A stretch of DNA of 64,000 bases from Permianibacter aggregans (GTDB lineage Bacteria; Pseudomonadota; Gammaproteobacteria; Enterobacterales; Permianibacteraceae). The notes beneath the pieces are model-generated. The model saw only the letters and a program-made list of their open reading frames with translations, did not search any database and was not told the origin of the DNA. The DNA is taken from assembly GCF_009756665.1 (NCBI RefSeq), contig NZ_CP037953.1:3348001-3412000 (forward strand). Reading direction: 5' to 3'. A program made the position numbers and the translations under genes. Each line of letters opens with the position of its first letter. Positions within the stretch are counted from its first letter, which is position 1. Below, piece after piece: positions 53,602 to 63,339 of this stretch.

Positions 53602-54557
53602 ACGGCTACTCCTTCGCTCGAAGCTTCTTTCTGTACTTCAGTTGCCGGTTGGTGGCCGACGGCACGCAGATAAATGTCATGCAGACTGATCGCTTCACTG
53701 TGAATATGTTTCAGCGGTCCGGATTCGCCCAGATGACTGAGCAAGCGATTCAAATCCGCCTGATGCGACAGAATCAGTTTGCGTGCGCTGTCGGATTCCT
53801 GACGTACTTCCAACACACCGGCTTCACGCAGGTTATCCAGTGCTGGCACATTGCTTTGGTATTCAACGGTAACGGCCAATGACAAGCCGGAGGACTCACG
53901 CAAGGCTTTCATGTCGCCGAGCTGTACGCGGCTGCCTTTACTCATCAGCAGAATACGATCAGCAAGCCGTTCAATCAGCGCCATTTGATGCGCGGACAGC
54001 AGTATCGTGGTGCCTTCGCGTTTCAGCTCACGCATCAACTCCAGGACCATTTCCTGGTTGATCGGATCGAGGCCGGAGAACGGCTCATCAAGTACCAGCA
54101 TACGTGGCTTATGGAGTAGGGAAGCGATCAACTGTACTTTTTGCTGATTGCCTTTCGACAGCGTCGAGACTTTTTCTTGCTGGCGATCCTCAAGCGCGAA
54201 ACGCTTCAGCCATTTTTCTGCCTCGGCTTTGGCATCGCGCCGGGTCATGCCGCGCAATTGCGCCAGATAAATCAGCACGTCGATGATTTTCTGGTCCTGA
54301 TACAGCCCGCGCTCTTCCGGCAAATAGCCGAGCTCTGCCGGTGTAATCACTGGTTTTTCGCCTTGCCGACTGTGATAGCGGACATGTCCTCTATCCGGTG
54401 AAGTCAGACCAATCAGCATGCGCACCGAGCTGGTTTTGCCGGCGCCGTTTGGGCCTAGCAGCGCGAAGATTTCGCTTTCCTGCACCTGAAAACTCAGCTC
54501 GTTGACCGCCAGCACGCTGGCGTACTGTTTGTGGATTTTCTCTACATCCAGAATCAT
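53598..54557 (-). CDS. ABC transporter ATP-binding protein (NatA-like)
   Basis: 319 aa. Walker A GPNGAGKTS near residue 35, Q-loop region LGYLPEERGLYQDQ, signature LSKGNQQKVQ, Walker B MLVLDEPFSGLDP and H-loop LLSAHQM. The 80-residue C-terminal extension is usual for export ATPases of this group. Partner of the adjacent permease. Substrate not predictable; NatAB-type systems export Na+ or peptides and antibiotics. Confidence 0.93.
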   Translation of the reverse strand: MILDVEKIHKQYASVLAVNELSFQVQESEIFALLGPNGAGKTSSVRMLIGLTSPDRGHVRYHSRQGEKPVITPAELGYLPEERGLYQDQKIIDVLIYLAQLRGMTRRDAKAEAEKWLKRFALEDRQQEKVSTLSKGNQQKVQLIASLLHKPRMLVLDEPFSGLDPINQEMVLELMRELKREGTTILLSAHQMALIERLADRILLMSKGSRVQLGDMKALRESSGLSLAVTVEYQSNVPALDNLREAGVLEVRQESDSARKLILSHQADLNRLLSHLGESGPLKHIHSEAISLHDIYLRAVGHQPATEVQKEASSEGVAV

Positions 54558-54575
54558 CAGAAAACATCCCTACTG

Positions 54576-56207
54576 TTACTGTTGGTGAACCGTTTTGCCG
54601 GCAACATAAGTCGCCAGCACATTGATGTCGTCGATCTGCATTTCATCACTGTGAAAGTAATCGCGATCGACAACGATAAAGTCGGCCCATTGACCGACTT
54701 GCAAAGCACCGACGTCATTTTCCATATGGCCTGAGTAGGCGGCATCGACGGTAAACAATTTCAGTGCTTCGCCACGATTGAGTTTCTCATTCGGATACCA
54801 GCCATCGAGCGGTTTGCCATCACGATCCTTGCGGGTGATGGCGGCATACAAACCGTGGAAGGGATTGGCGAGCTCCACCGGAAAATCGGAACCACCGGCA
54901 AGGCGGACATTGGCGTCCAGCAATTTGCGCCAGGCATAGGCGCCTTTGATGCGTTCGCTGCCGACCCGGTCTTCGGCCATGTTCATATCGGAGGTGGCGT
55001 GCGTCGGTTGAATCGAGGCAATGACTTCCAGTTCGCGGAAGCGTGGAATATCGTCCAAGGCAATGACTTGTGCGTGCTCAATCCGGTGCCGCAGTGCCCG
55101 CGCTTTGCCGTCGCGGGAAAGCTTTTCGAACGTGTCGAGAACCAAGCGATTGCCAGCATCACCAATGGCGTGGATGTTGACCTGCCAGCCGTTGTTGATC
55201 GCCAGCTTGGTCAGCGCCTCCAGTTGTTCCGGCGTGTACAGCAACAGGCCGCGATGATTCGGATGATCGCTGTAATCTTCAATCATCGCGGCACCGCGAC
55301 TACCAAGCGCGCCATCGGCCCAGGCTTTCACCGAACGCAAAATCAGACGCTGATCGAACTGAGGTTTAGGTGGTGCTTTCGCCAGCATTTTCCGCGCGGC
55401 GTCGCTGTCGGCCAGCATCGCGTAAATGCGCATCGGCATGTCATCGTTTTTGCCGAGTTTTTGATAGGCCTTGTAGTCGTCAACACTGATGCCGGCATCG
55501 TGAACGCCGGTCAGGCCCATCGTCACCAGCGCGTCCATTGCCGCTTTCAAGGTCGCGGCGCGTTCATGCAGCGTTGGCGCGGAAAGATGTTTAGTAATGA
55601 GATCGGCGGCATTGTCGATCAGCACACCGGTGGCTTGGCCTTGTTCATCGCGCAGGATCTGGCCGCCTTGCGGATCAGCTGTTTTTGTCGTGATGCCGGC
55701 CAGCTTCAGCGCCTTGGTGTTGACCCAGGCGGCGTGGCCATCGACCCGTTCCAGCATCACCGGTCGGTCGCTGATCACCTTATCCAAATCGGTAGCGGTG
55801 GGGAACTGTTTGCCCGGCCACAGCACCTGATTCCAGCCACGTCCGACAATCCAGCGCCGGTCCGGGTGTTTGCCGGCAAAGTCTTTGACCCGCGCCAGCG
55901 CTTCATCAAGGCTGGCTGTGCCGCGCAAATCGACTTGCTGCTGCTCCAAACCAAAACCGTAAACATGGCCGTGAGCGTCAATCAAGCCCGGTAACACCTG
56001 CGCGCCATTCAAGTCGCGGTCGCCAGCCTTGGCAGCACGCGCCGGTTCGCCATTGCCGATGGCGGTGATTTTGCCGTTATCAACCAACATCCAGGTGAAC
56101 GGTTGCCAGCTGCCTTCGTGATAGCGATACCCCTTGGCGTTGTGAATCAGCGTATCGGCCATGGCGAGGCTGCTGACGGCAAGCAGCGACAGACTGAACC
56201 ATTTCAT
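54576..56207 (-). CDS. Secreted amidohydrolase (YtcJ-like, amidohydrolase 3 family)
   Basis: 543 aa. Signal peptide MKWFSLSLLAVSSLAMA. Metal-site motif PGLIDAHGHVYGFG near residue 75, WIVGRGWNQVLWPGKQFPT, later NIHAIGDAGNRLVLD and RIEHAQVIALDDIPRF, then LAGGSDFPVELANPFHGLYAAITR. These are the blocks of YtcJ-like metal-dependent amidohydrolases. Predicted periplasmic. The start overlaps the upstream gene's stop by four bases. Confidence 0.88.
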   Translation of the reverse strand: MKWFSLSLLAVSSLAMADTLIHNAKGYRYHEGSWQPFTWMLVDNGKITAIGNGEPARAAKAGDRDLNGAQVLPGLIDAHGHVYGFGLEQQQVDLRGTASLDEALARVKDFAGKHPDRRWIVGRGWNQVLWPGKQFPTATDLDKVISDRPVMLERVDGHAAWVNTKALKLAGITTKTADPQGGQILRDEQGQATGVLIDNAADLITKHLSAPTLHERAATLKAAMDALVTMGLTGVHDAGISVDDYKAYQKLGKNDDMPMRIYAMLADSDAARKMLAKAPPKPQFDQRLILRSVKAWADGALGSRGAAMIEDYSDHPNHRGLLLYTPEQLEALTKLAINNGWQVNIHAIGDAGNRLVLDTFEKLSRDGKARALRHRIEHAQVIALDDIPRFRELEVIASIQPTHATSDMNMAEDRVGSERIKGAYAWRKLLDANVRLAGGSDFPVELANPFHGLYAAITRKDRDGKPLDGWYPNEKLNRGEALKLFTVDAAYSGHMENDVGALQVGQWADFIVVDRDYFHSDEMQIDDINVLATYVAGKTVHQQ

Positions 56208-57316
56208 TGCGTGTTCTCCGTGATGTTGTTGTGGGTCGAAGCGTGAAAAAAGCGCAGTTGCAGTTCCAGCTGTTCGGCAAAACGCAGCTCGCTGTATACC
56301 GTTCGTCCGGCGCTTTGCCGAACCAATTCCTGTAACAAACCTTGTTCTGCTTCATTTGGCTGTGCCAAAGCCCATTGCAGGCCAGACTCGCTGCTGGCCA
56401 GTGCCAATCGGTCACCGTCGTTGCATTGCAACGGTAGCGCCATGTCGGCGGCCAGTGCCAGCCTGCCTTCGCGGGTGCCAACCAGTAGCGCTGCCTGATG
56501 GGCTTGTTCGTCCTGGCGCCAGTGGCGCTGGACTATGCCGGCCAGGTCCGCCGGTGCCAAGGCACATTCCGGCTGGCTTACCAGCGAGCGCAGATTCGCC
56601 TCGCGAGCAAACCATTGGTCATCGGGCTGGAATTGCGCTTTCGGGGCCTCCAGCAGAGCCAGACGGGCCCGCAGGCTTTCATCCAGCACCGGCCAGCTCA
56701 ATCGCCACTCATCACCGTTGCCGGCAGTTTGCCAGCTGACGCTGGCAATCGGATGAACCCCGGCAAGCAAGCTGGCGAGTGGTTCGCAAGACAAGCGTTG
56801 CCAGCCCAGTTGTGCGTTCAGCCAGCGGCTATGCAACTCGCCCTTGGTAGCCGCCGGTGCTGCCAACCGGTCGATAACGATGTCGGACTCCAGCCGTTGA
56901 TACCAAATCAGCAGTTCACCGTTGGGAATAGTTTCGCGATGCAGGCTGAAGTCCGGAAACAGGTTTGCCAGCGTTTCGGAGCGGTCGGCCTGAGTGAGCT
57001 GCCAAACGATCAGTTCGGGTCCAAATGCCAGCAATTTTGGACGTATTCGCTGCAGTTCGCGTTGAACGGACTCTCCAAGCAAATCCGCCAACAAGGGTTG
57101 CTGATAGAACTGCTCGGCGTCAGCGGTCGCGACATACAGCCACCAGTCATGGCTGGTCGGCAGGTAAATGCTGGCTTGATCGGCCTCGCTTAACTGACGT
57201 TGTTCAATACGGGGTTGTTCGGCTTTTGGCTTCAAGCTCAGCCAAATCGCGCCGGCCAGCAGCCCGATTCCGGCGACCATCAACACGGCGGCAAAAAAAT
57301 TGCGGAAATTCAACAT
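56204..57316 (-). CDS. Membrane-anchored hypothetical protein, 370 aa
   Basis: Not recognised. A single N-terminal hydrophobic segment (FFAAVLMVAGIGLLAGAIWLSL) anchors a long domain with WLYVATADAEQFYQQPLLADLL and LLAFGPELIVWQLTQADRSE. No catalytic motif is seen. ATGA overlap with the amidohydrolase gene implies co-translation and perhaps a shared function in the envelope. Confidence 0.7.
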   Translation of the reverse strand: MLNFRNFFAAVLMVAGIGLLAGAIWLSLKPKAEQPRIEQRQLSEADQASIYLPTSHDWWLYVATADAEQFYQQPLLADLLGESVQRELQRIRPKLLAFGPELIVWQLTQADRSETLANLFPDFSLHRETIPNGELLIWYQRLESDIVIDRLAAPAATKGELHSRWLNAQLGWQRLSCEPLASLLAGVHPIASVSWQTAGNGDEWRLSWPVLDESLRARLALLEAPKAQFQPDDQWFAREANLRSLVSQPECALAPADLAGIVQRHWRQDEQAHQAALLVGTREGRLALAADMALPLQCNDGDRLALASSESGLQWALAQPNEAEQGLLQELVRQSAGRTVYSELRFAEQLELQLRFFHASTHNNITENTQ

Positions 57317-57478
57317 GTTCCACCTTAACTCGTCAGGCGGCTATGCTGCCTGCTCGATCCCGGTGACGCAAGTAAGCCGGCCTGCGAATATTCCGGGCTT
57401 GGCCTTGAGTGGGGTGGGTCTGTCGGCTACGATCCGCGCTCACTTTTCGGGACCCGATTTTCCCTCTTCGAGTTAGCT

Positions 57479-59245
57479 ATGAGCATGCGCAGTCATTATT
57501 GCGGCGATTTGAACGCCGCGCTGGCCGGTCAAACGGTACGTTTGGCCGGATGGGTCCACCGTCGCCGCGACATGGGCGGTGTCGTATTCCTGCAAATCCG
57601 CGATCGTGGCGGCATCGTGCAGGTGGTCTGCGAGCCGGATGTACCGGCCGTGTTCAAAGTGGCCGAAGGCGTGCGCAGCGAATTTGTTGTGCAGTTGACT
57701 GGCGTGGTGCGCAAGCGCCCGGACTCGCAAATCAACAAAGAGATGGCGACCGGCGAAATCGAAGTGGTTGCCAGCGAGATGCAATTGCTGAACGCGGCAG
57801 AAACGCCGGCGGTGTTGATCGACGGTCATATCCCGGTTTCCGAAGAAACCCGTTTGAAATACCGCTACCTGGATCTGCGTCGCCCGGAAATGCAGCACAA
57901 ATTGCTGTTCCGCCATCGTGTTACCCAGTTCATGCGTCGTTACCTCGACACCAAGCATTTCGTCGATGTCGAAACGCCATTCCTGACCAAAGCCACGCCA
58001 GAAGGCGCACGCGATTACCTGGTGCCCTCACGCGTACATAAAGGTTATTTCTACGCGCTGCCGCAATCACCGCAGATTTTCAAACAGCTGCTGATGATGG
58101 CCGGCTTTGACCGCTATTACCAAATCGTTCGCTGCTTCCGCGACGAAGATTTGCGCGCCGACCGTCAGCCGGAATTCACCCAGCTCGATATCGAAACCTC
58201 GTTCCTGAATCAGGACGAGATCATGGCGATCATGGAAGACATGGTTGTTGGCATGTTCAAGGAGCTGATGGGTATCGATCTCGGCAGCTTCCCGCATATG
58301 ACTTATGCCGAAGCGATGCGCCGCTACGGTTCTGATAAACCGGATTTGCGTGTCTCGCTGGAATTGGTTGATGTCGCGGATCTGTTCGCCAGCAGCGAAT
58401 TCAAAGTATTCGCCGATCCGGCCAACAACCCGAAAGGGCGTGTTGCCGCGCTACGCGTGCCGAATGCGTCCGAAAAGCTATCACGTAAAAATCTTGATGA
58501 GCTGGCCGAATTCGTCAAGCCGCATGGCGCCAAAGGTCTGCCGTACATCAAGATCAATGACGCGAAAACCGGCGTTGCTGGCATTCAAAGCTCATTCGCG
58601 AAATTCCTGAGCGATGAAACACTGAATGCCTTGTACCAGCGCGTTGGCGCTCAGAATGGCGATGTCATTTTCTTTGGTGCGGATAGTTACAAAACCGTTT
58701 GCGATGCGCTTGGCGCGCTGCGTCTGCGTGTCGCCAACGATCTCGGTTTGGTCGAGCAGGGCTGGCGCCCATTGTGGGTTATCGACTTTCCGATGTTCGA
58801 GCAGGCCGATGGCCGCTGGTATTCGATGCACCACCCATTCACTTCGCCAAAAGTGTTGTCGCCAGAAGAATTGCTGGCCGACCCGGAAAACGCCGTATCG
58901 CGCGGTTACGACATGGTGCTGAACGGTTGCGAAGTCGGTGGTGGTTCGGTGCGTATCCACGATCAGAAATTGCAAGCCGCCGTTTTTGATTTGCTCGGCA
59001 TCAGCCGCGAAGAAGCGCAGGAAAAATTCGGCTTCCTGCTCGAAGCATTAACCTACGGTACGCCGCCGCATGGTGGTCTGGCGTTTGGTTTGGATCGTCT
59101 GGTCATGTTGATGGTTGGTGCGGCATCGATTCGCGATGTCATCGCCTTCCCGAAAACCACAACCGCTTCCTGCCCGTTGACCGATGCGCCAAGCCGCATT
59201 CCAGAAGCACAGTTGACCGAGGTGGGCGTACGCGTCGCCGAGTAA
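57479..59245 (+). CDS. aspS: Aspartyl-tRNA synthetase
   Basis: 588 aa, class II synthetase of bacterial type. N-terminal [31 protein letters not shown] (OB fold); class II motifs: [24 protein letters not shown] with [24 protein letters not shown], and [17 protein letters not shown] at the C-terminal end. The GAD insert is present between the motifs. ATG 57479 or ATG 57485 could be the start. A terminator lies between it and yebC. Confidence 0.97.
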   Translation: MSMRSHYCGDLNAALAGQTVRLAGWVHRRRDMGGVVFLQIRDRGGIVQVVCEPDVPAVFKVAEGVRSEFVVQLTGVVRKRPDSQINKEMATGEIEVVASEMQLLNAAETPAVLIDGHIPVSEETRLKYRYLDLRRPEMQHKLLFRHRVTQFMRRYLDTKHFVDVETPFLTKATPEGARDYLVPSRVHKGYFYALPQSPQIFKQLLMMAGFDRYYQIVRCFRDEDLRADRQPEFTQLDIETSFLNQDEIMAIMEDMVVGMFKELMGIDLGSFPHMTYAEAMRRYGSDKPDLRVSLELVDVADLFASSEFKVFADPANNPKGRVAALRVPNASEKLSRKNLDELAEFVKPHGAKGLPYIKINDAKTGVAGIQSSFAKFLSDETLNALYQRVGAQNGDVIFFGADSYKTVCDALGALRLRVANDLGLVEQGWRPLWVIDFPMFEQADGRWYSMHHPFTSPKVLSPEELLADPENAVSRGYDMVLNGCEVGGGSVRIHDQKLQAAVFDLLGISREEAQEKFGFLLEALTYGTPPHGGLAFGLDRLVMLMVGAASIRDVIAFPKTTTASCPLTDAPSRIPEAQLTEVGVRVAE

Positions 59246-59256
59246 ACGTAACGCTT

Positions 59257-59287
59257 TCGGCAGCGGCATTGGTCGCTGCCGATTTTC
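59257..59287 (+). terminator. Intrinsic terminator after aspS
   Basis: TCGGCAGCG and CGCTGCCGA pair across an 8-base loop and are followed by TTTTC. Confidence 0.75.
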
Positions 59288-59435
59288 ATGTTATGGACCG
59301 TTTTCACTACTGCAATTTGCACCCACCACCCGCTGTTTCCTGATCGCCGGCCAGCCGCGCCGGAAGCTTTCTAGCAATCGCTTTTCCTTGCTCGCCTCAC
59401 TCGCGAGTCAATACCTTGTCTGATCAGGAGCAAGC

Positions 59436-60182
59436 ATGGCAGGTCATTCCAAATGGGCCAATATCCAGCACCGCAAAGGCGCACAGGACGCCAAACGGGC
59501 GAAAATCTTCACCAAGTTCATTCGCGAAATCACCGTTTCCGCACGCATTGGCGGTCTGGACCCGGATGCCAACCCACGCTTGCGTGCCGTTGTCGATAAA
59601 GCGCTGACGGCGAATATGTCGCGTGAGGTCATCGAGCGCGCGATCAAACGTGGCGCCGGCGGTGAGGAGGGGGCGAACCTCGAGGAAATCACCTATGAGG
59701 GTTACGCACCCGGCGGGGTCGCCGTAATGATCGAAGCGACCTCCGATAATCGCAACCGCACCGTCGCCGATGTCCGTCACGCCTTGAGCAAAAACGGCGG
59801 CAACCTTGGTCAGGATGGTTCAGTTAGTTTTCTGTTCAGCCACAAAGGCCAGATTATGCTGACGACTGGCGCAAATGAAGATGAGGTGATGGAAGTCGCG
59901 CTGGAAGCCGGTGCTGATGATATTCAAACCCAGCAAGATGGCAGCATTGAAGTCACAACCACTCCGGAAGACTTTCTCGCCGTGAAAAAAGCCTTAAGCG
60001 ATGCCGGTTTTGTCATTGAGCGTGCCGATACATTGATGATTCCGGCTACTTACATCGAGGTCGATGATATCGATACCGCGAAGAAAATCGTCAAGATGAT
60101 TGATATGTTGGAAGATTTGGATGATGTACAGAAAGTACATGCCAATATGAGTTTTTCAGGGACCGTTTTGATTTTTGTGTAA
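59436..60182 (+). CDS. yebC: YebC/PmpR family protein with C-terminus replaced by an IS256 insertion
   Basis: 248 aa as it stands. N-terminus [20 protein letters not shown], then [19 protein letters not shown] and [15 protein letters not shown] identify YebC, a conserved translation/transcription-associated factor. The IS256 copy enters after codon 241 (MSFS), and seven element-encoded residues (GTVLIFV) follow. Beyond the element, after the duplicated GTTTTTCA, the frame resumes as DAVLAVLEHD and a stop at 61508-61510, so the intact product had 251 aa. Only the extreme tail is lost, so function may be kept. RuvC, usually next, is absent. Confidence 0.95.
   Translation: MAGHSKWANIQHRKGAQDAKRAKIFTKFIREITVSARIGGLDPDANPRLRAVVDKALTANMSREVIERAIKRGAGGEEGANLEEITYEGYAPGGVAVMIEATSDNRNRTVADVRHALSKNGGNLGQDGSVSFLFSHKGQIMLTTGANEDEVMEVALEAGADDIQTQQDGSIEVTTTPEDFLAVKKALSDAGFVIERADTLMIPATYIEVDDIDTAKKIVKMIDMLEDLDDVQKVHANMSFSGTVLIFV
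60151..60158. repeat. Target site duplication GTTTTTCA of IS256 copy 2 (left)
   Basis: GTTTTTCA at 60151-60158 is repeated at 61470-61477 immediately after the element. It falls inside the yebC coding sequence. Confidence 0.96.
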
Positions 60183-61469
60183 CTGGCTTCATCATATCCT
60201 CAATAGGAGAGCATTATGAAGCCAGAAAAACCTGTCAGCACCCATACCACACTTGATGAATTATTAGACCGTTGCAAATCAACCGAAGACTTCCAGGCAC
60301 TAACCAAAGTGTTGTTCAAGCAGGTCGCGGAGCGGGCGCTGAAGGCCGAAATGGAACAGCATCTGGGTTATGACAAACACGCCGTCAAAGGTCGCAACTC
60401 CGGTAATTCACGTAACGGCCGATCGACCAAGCAAGTGCAAACCGAGCATGGCCCACTGGATATCGAAGTCCCACGTGACCGGAATGCCGAGTTTGAACCT
60501 CGGTTTATCGGCAAGCATCAACGACGCGTTGGCAGCATAACGGACGCCATCGTGCGACTCTACTCTTACGGCATGAGTCAGCGTGACATTCACGACTACC
60601 TGCAAGAAACCTACGGCAACGCGGTGTCACCGGCGCTGATAAGCCAGGTGACCGAACAGGTTATGGATGAAGTACAACAATGGCAGAAGCGACCACTCGA
60701 TTCGACTTATGCGATTGTCTATCTCGATGCCTTGGTGACGAAGTCGCGGCAGGATGGCATGGTCGGCAATCGCTCCGTGTATGTAGCGCTGGGCATCAAC
60801 ATGCGCGGTGAGAAAGAGATTTTAGGGTTATGGTTGGCCAGCAGTGAAGGCGCCAAGTTCTGGTTAAGCGTTATCAATGAACTGAAAAATCGCGGCGTCA
60901 ATGACGTATTGATTGCTTGTGTCGATGGCCTTAAAGGCTTCTCGGAAGCGATTAATGCGGTCTACCCGCAGACCCATGTGCAGCAATGCATCGTCCATCA
61001 AGTGCGTCACTCGCTGCACTTCGTCCCTTGGAAAGAGCGTAAGGCCGTGGCGGCCGATTTACGGTTGATTTATCGAGCGGCAACGGAAAGCGAAGCACAG
61101 CGGGCGCTGGCTGAATTTGAACAGAACTGGGGCGGGAAGTATCCGCATATTGGGCCGAGCTGGCGTAACAACTGGACACGGTTGACGGTGTTCTTTGATT
61201 ATCCGCCGGAAATACGGAAAATCATCTACACGACCAACGCGATTGAATCACTCAACGCCAGCTTGCAAAAAGTGTTGAAACCCAAGAAAGCCTTCCCGAA
61301 TGACGAGGCAATCTTGAAGGTGTTGTACTTAACCTTGCATCGGATCGCGGAAAAGTGGACGATGCCGGTACACGATTGGAAAGCCGCACTGAATCAGTTG
61401 TTGATCGTGTTCGGCGAAGACCGCGTGAAGGTGTAAATCCGCCAGTTACACAAAATTCTGGACAGTCTC
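60159..61469 (+). mobile_element. IS256-family insertion sequence, copy 2 (in yebC)
   Basis: 1311 bp, the same ends and length as 11866-13176. I found two differences: A at 61268 and A at 61280, where copy 1 has G at 12975 and 12987. Exact 8-bp duplication shows direct transposition into yebC. Near identity implies recent movement of one of them. Confidence 0.97.
60216..61436 (+). CDS. IS256-family transposase (copy 2)
   Basis: 406 aa, identical in protein sequence to the transposase at 11923-13143; both nucleotide differences are silent (CAG to CAA, AAG to AAA). DDE motifs are intact. It is on the same strand as yebC, so transcription from yebC would run into it. Confidence 0.97.
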   Translation: MKPEKPVSTHTTLDELLDRCKSTEDFQALTKVLFKQVAERALKAEMEQHLGYDKHAVKGRNSGNSRNGRSTKQVQTEHGPLDIEVPRDRNAEFEPRFIGKHQRRVGSITDAIVRLYSYGMSQRDIHDYLQETYGNAVSPALISQVTEQVMDEVQQWQKRPLDSTYAIVYLDALVTKSRQDGMVGNRSVYVALGINMRGEKEILGLWLASSEGAKFWLSVINELKNRGVNDVLIACVDGLKGFSEAINAVYPQTHVQQCIVHQVRHSLHFVPWKERKAVAADLRLIYRAATESEAQRALAEFEQNWGGKYPHIGPSWRNNWTRLTVFFDYPPEIRKIIYTTNAIESLNASLQKVLKPKKAFPNDEAILKVLYLTLHRIAEKWTMPVHDWKAALNQLLIVFGEDRVKV

Positions 61470-61477
61470 GTTTTTCA

Positions 61478-61510
61478 GATGCGGTATTGGCGGTGTTGGA
61501 GCACGATTAA
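61478..61510 (+). pseudogene. Detached 3' end of yebC
   Basis: Ten codons and a stop (DAVLAVLEHD) that, joined across one copy of GTTTTTCA to 60150, restore the original yebC end. No longer translated as part of YebC. Confidence 0.85.
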
Positions 61511-61664
61511 AACCACCGGTGCCCTCCGTCATTCTCTCGTTGGCGGAGATCTAGGTTTTTCGCGGCGCTAGGCATTCGAAGGAGATTTCAAAGGAATGGG
61601 GACTCTATTCGCTACGCTCGATTCATTCTATGTCTACAGGTATGTGTCTACTAAAAGTCCGGAA

Positions 61665-62093
61665 CTATTCTAACCATGAAATTTGTTGGTCCGCAGACTC
61701 AGGTTGGAACTCTGATTCATACGCGAGAAATTCGACCTCCCATGCGAGGCTACCTTCGCATTCTGGGCGGGTCACGTGAACCACGAAGTCTGGAGTTAAA
61801 TCGAGGCTCTTCAATAATCGGCGAATAAATATACCCTCCACGATGACCGGCCGATTGTGATTAAGGCGAGATTGCAGGACTCGCTTTAACTCGCGCATAT
61901 GATACGCAGGATTACAATCGTCATTTGCAAGGTAGAGATCTGTTTCAACGAGAGGCACTTCTAGTTTCCAAGCCATGTATCGACTTAAAGGGCTTTTGCC
62001 AACACCGTCACGGCCATCGACTGCGATGAGATACGCTCGCCATGGTTGTAAGATGGTTTGTAGCTGTTTTATAAGTTCTTCGATTGTTTCCAT
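61665..62093 (-). CDS. Small P-loop NTPase/kinase-like protein, 142 aa
   Basis: Walker A VDGRDGVGKSPLSRYMAWKL near residue 25, then VPLVETDLYLAND with an acidic residue where uridine-kinase-like proteins bind substrate, and RPVIVEGIFIRRLL. It looks like a small adenylate/uridine kinase fold protein, shorter than typical uridine kinases (about 210 aa). The true substrate is unknown. It lies 31 bp downstream of the EamA gene on the same strand. Confidence 0.65.
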   Translation of the reverse strand: METIEELIKQLQTILQPWRAYLIAVDGRDGVGKSPLSRYMAWKLEVPLVETDLYLANDDCNPAYHMRELKRVLQSRLNHNRPVIVEGIFIRRLLKSLDLTPDFVVHVTRPECEGSLAWEVEFLAYESEFQPESADQQISWLE

Positions 62094-62124
62094 GGCTTTT
62101 TGATAAATCTCAATTCGCTGTCGC

Positions 62125-63018
62125 TCATCTTTCCGAAGTCGCCAACTTTTTCGCTTTAAAGCTAATTACCCCAGTCGCCAACGAGACACCAGCCAGAATA
62201 ATACTGCCGCCGATGATCATCGGCAGCGTAATGCCTTCGCTAAGGAACAGCGCACCCCAAGTGATGCCGAACAGTGGAATCAGATAGGTGACGGCGATGG
62301 TTTTCGTGGGACCGATTTGGCCGAGCAGGCGGAAGAACAGCAGATATGCAATCGCGGTACAAAATACACCGAGCGCGATGACGCTAAGCCAAGCTTTGAC
62401 GGAAATGCTGTTATCCGGCCACAGGTAAATCGCGAATGGCAGCATCATCAACGTCGCCGTGATTTGGCTGCCGGTGGCGGTAACGAGAGGACGTACGCCG
62501 GTCATCGTGTGTTTGGTGTAGTTGACGGCGATGCCGTAGAGGAACGCCGCGAACAGGGCACCGAGTGCGGCAAAGCCACCGCTGCCCGGTTGGAATGAGA
62601 CTTTGCCGGAGAGCAGAACCAGCACGCCGGTAAAGCCGATGAAAAGGCCCAGTACCCGCAACCATGGCAGACGTTCGCGGAACCAGATAAAGGCGATCAG
62701 GGCACCAAACAACGGCGCGGTGCTATTCAACACGGCGGCAAAGCCGGCGGTGATGAATAGCGTTGAATAGGCGAACAAGGAAAACGGCACGGCCGAGTTC
62801 AATAAACCCAGTACCGTGAACGGCACCGCTTTGCCTTTTAGCTCCGATAACTGGCCGCGAATGACGATGACGGCGATCAGAAACAGCGCGGCGATGCCGA
62901 CGCGCACCGCAATCAATGGCACGGCACCGAACTCCGGTACGGCAACACGCATAAACAGGAATGAGGCGCCCCACAGGGCGGCCAATAACAACATATCGAG
63001 GAGGTGACGGGTGCTCAT
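62125..63018 (-). CDS. EamA/DMT family transporter
   Basis: 297 aa with ten hydrophobic segments in two EamA repeats: the first begins LLLAALWGASFLFMRVAVPEFG and ends FIGFTGVLVLLSG; the second runs from GGFAALGALFAAFLYGIAVNY to IIGGSIILAGVSLATGV. Drug/metabolite transporters of this type export amino acids or metabolites; substrate unknown. Confidence 0.9.
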   Translation of the reverse strand: MSTRHLLDMLLLAALWGASFLFMRVAVPEFGAVPLIAVRVGIAALFLIAVIVIRGQLSELKGKAVPFTVLGLLNSAVPFSLFAYSTLFITAGFAAVLNSTAPLFGALIAFIWFRERLPWLRVLGLFIGFTGVLVLLSGKVSFQPGSGGFAALGALFAAFLYGIAVNYTKHTMTGVRPLVTATGSQITATLMMLPFAIYLWPDNSISVKAWLSVIALGVFCTAIAYLLFFRLLGQIGPTKTIAVTYLIPLFGITWGALFLSEGITLPMIIGGSIILAGVSLATGVISFKAKKLATSER

Positions 63019-63130
63019 GATCGCGGATAGCTTTGCTCAGGAAGGCGAGCTATTGTCCGGCATGCCACGAGACAAGGCCAACAAAAACTGGACGAACAAT
63101 TCACGCTGTCAAGAAACGCTGTGTTTCCGC

Positions 63131-63339
63131 TAGAAGCCGTCTCAAAAATAGTCTGGGCGAAGGCGAGGTGCACGAATAGGAGCGGAGGAACCGGAGTTTA
63201 CCAGTAGTAAATGAGGATTGTTCACCACATCCATGTGGTTCACCCTGGGGGCTACGCTAAAATCCGCTCCCGGCGGATTTTTCCGAGCACCGCATTCGTG
63301 CACCTCACCGAGCTCCAGGCATTTTGGAGATGGCTTCTA
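63131..63339. mobile_element. MITE-like element between eamA and ychJ
   Basis: Left arm TAGAAGCCGTCTC... (63131-63177, ending GAGGTGCACGAAT) and right arm (63294-63339, beginning ATTCGTGCACCTC and ending GGCTTCTA) are inverted repeats of about 46 bp, with scattered mismatches. No coding sequence inside. The outermost base pair is TA on each side, compatible with a TA target. The right end supplies the stop codon region of ychJ. Confidence 0.75.

Noticed and set aside
54855-55994. 379-codon + strand frame opposite the amidohydrolase gene
   Set aside because: Antisense shadow; the minus-strand gene has a signal peptide and family motifs.
57409-58041. 210-codon + strand frame overlapping aspS
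   Set aside because: Out-of-frame shadow of aspS, Arg/Gly/Pro-rich.
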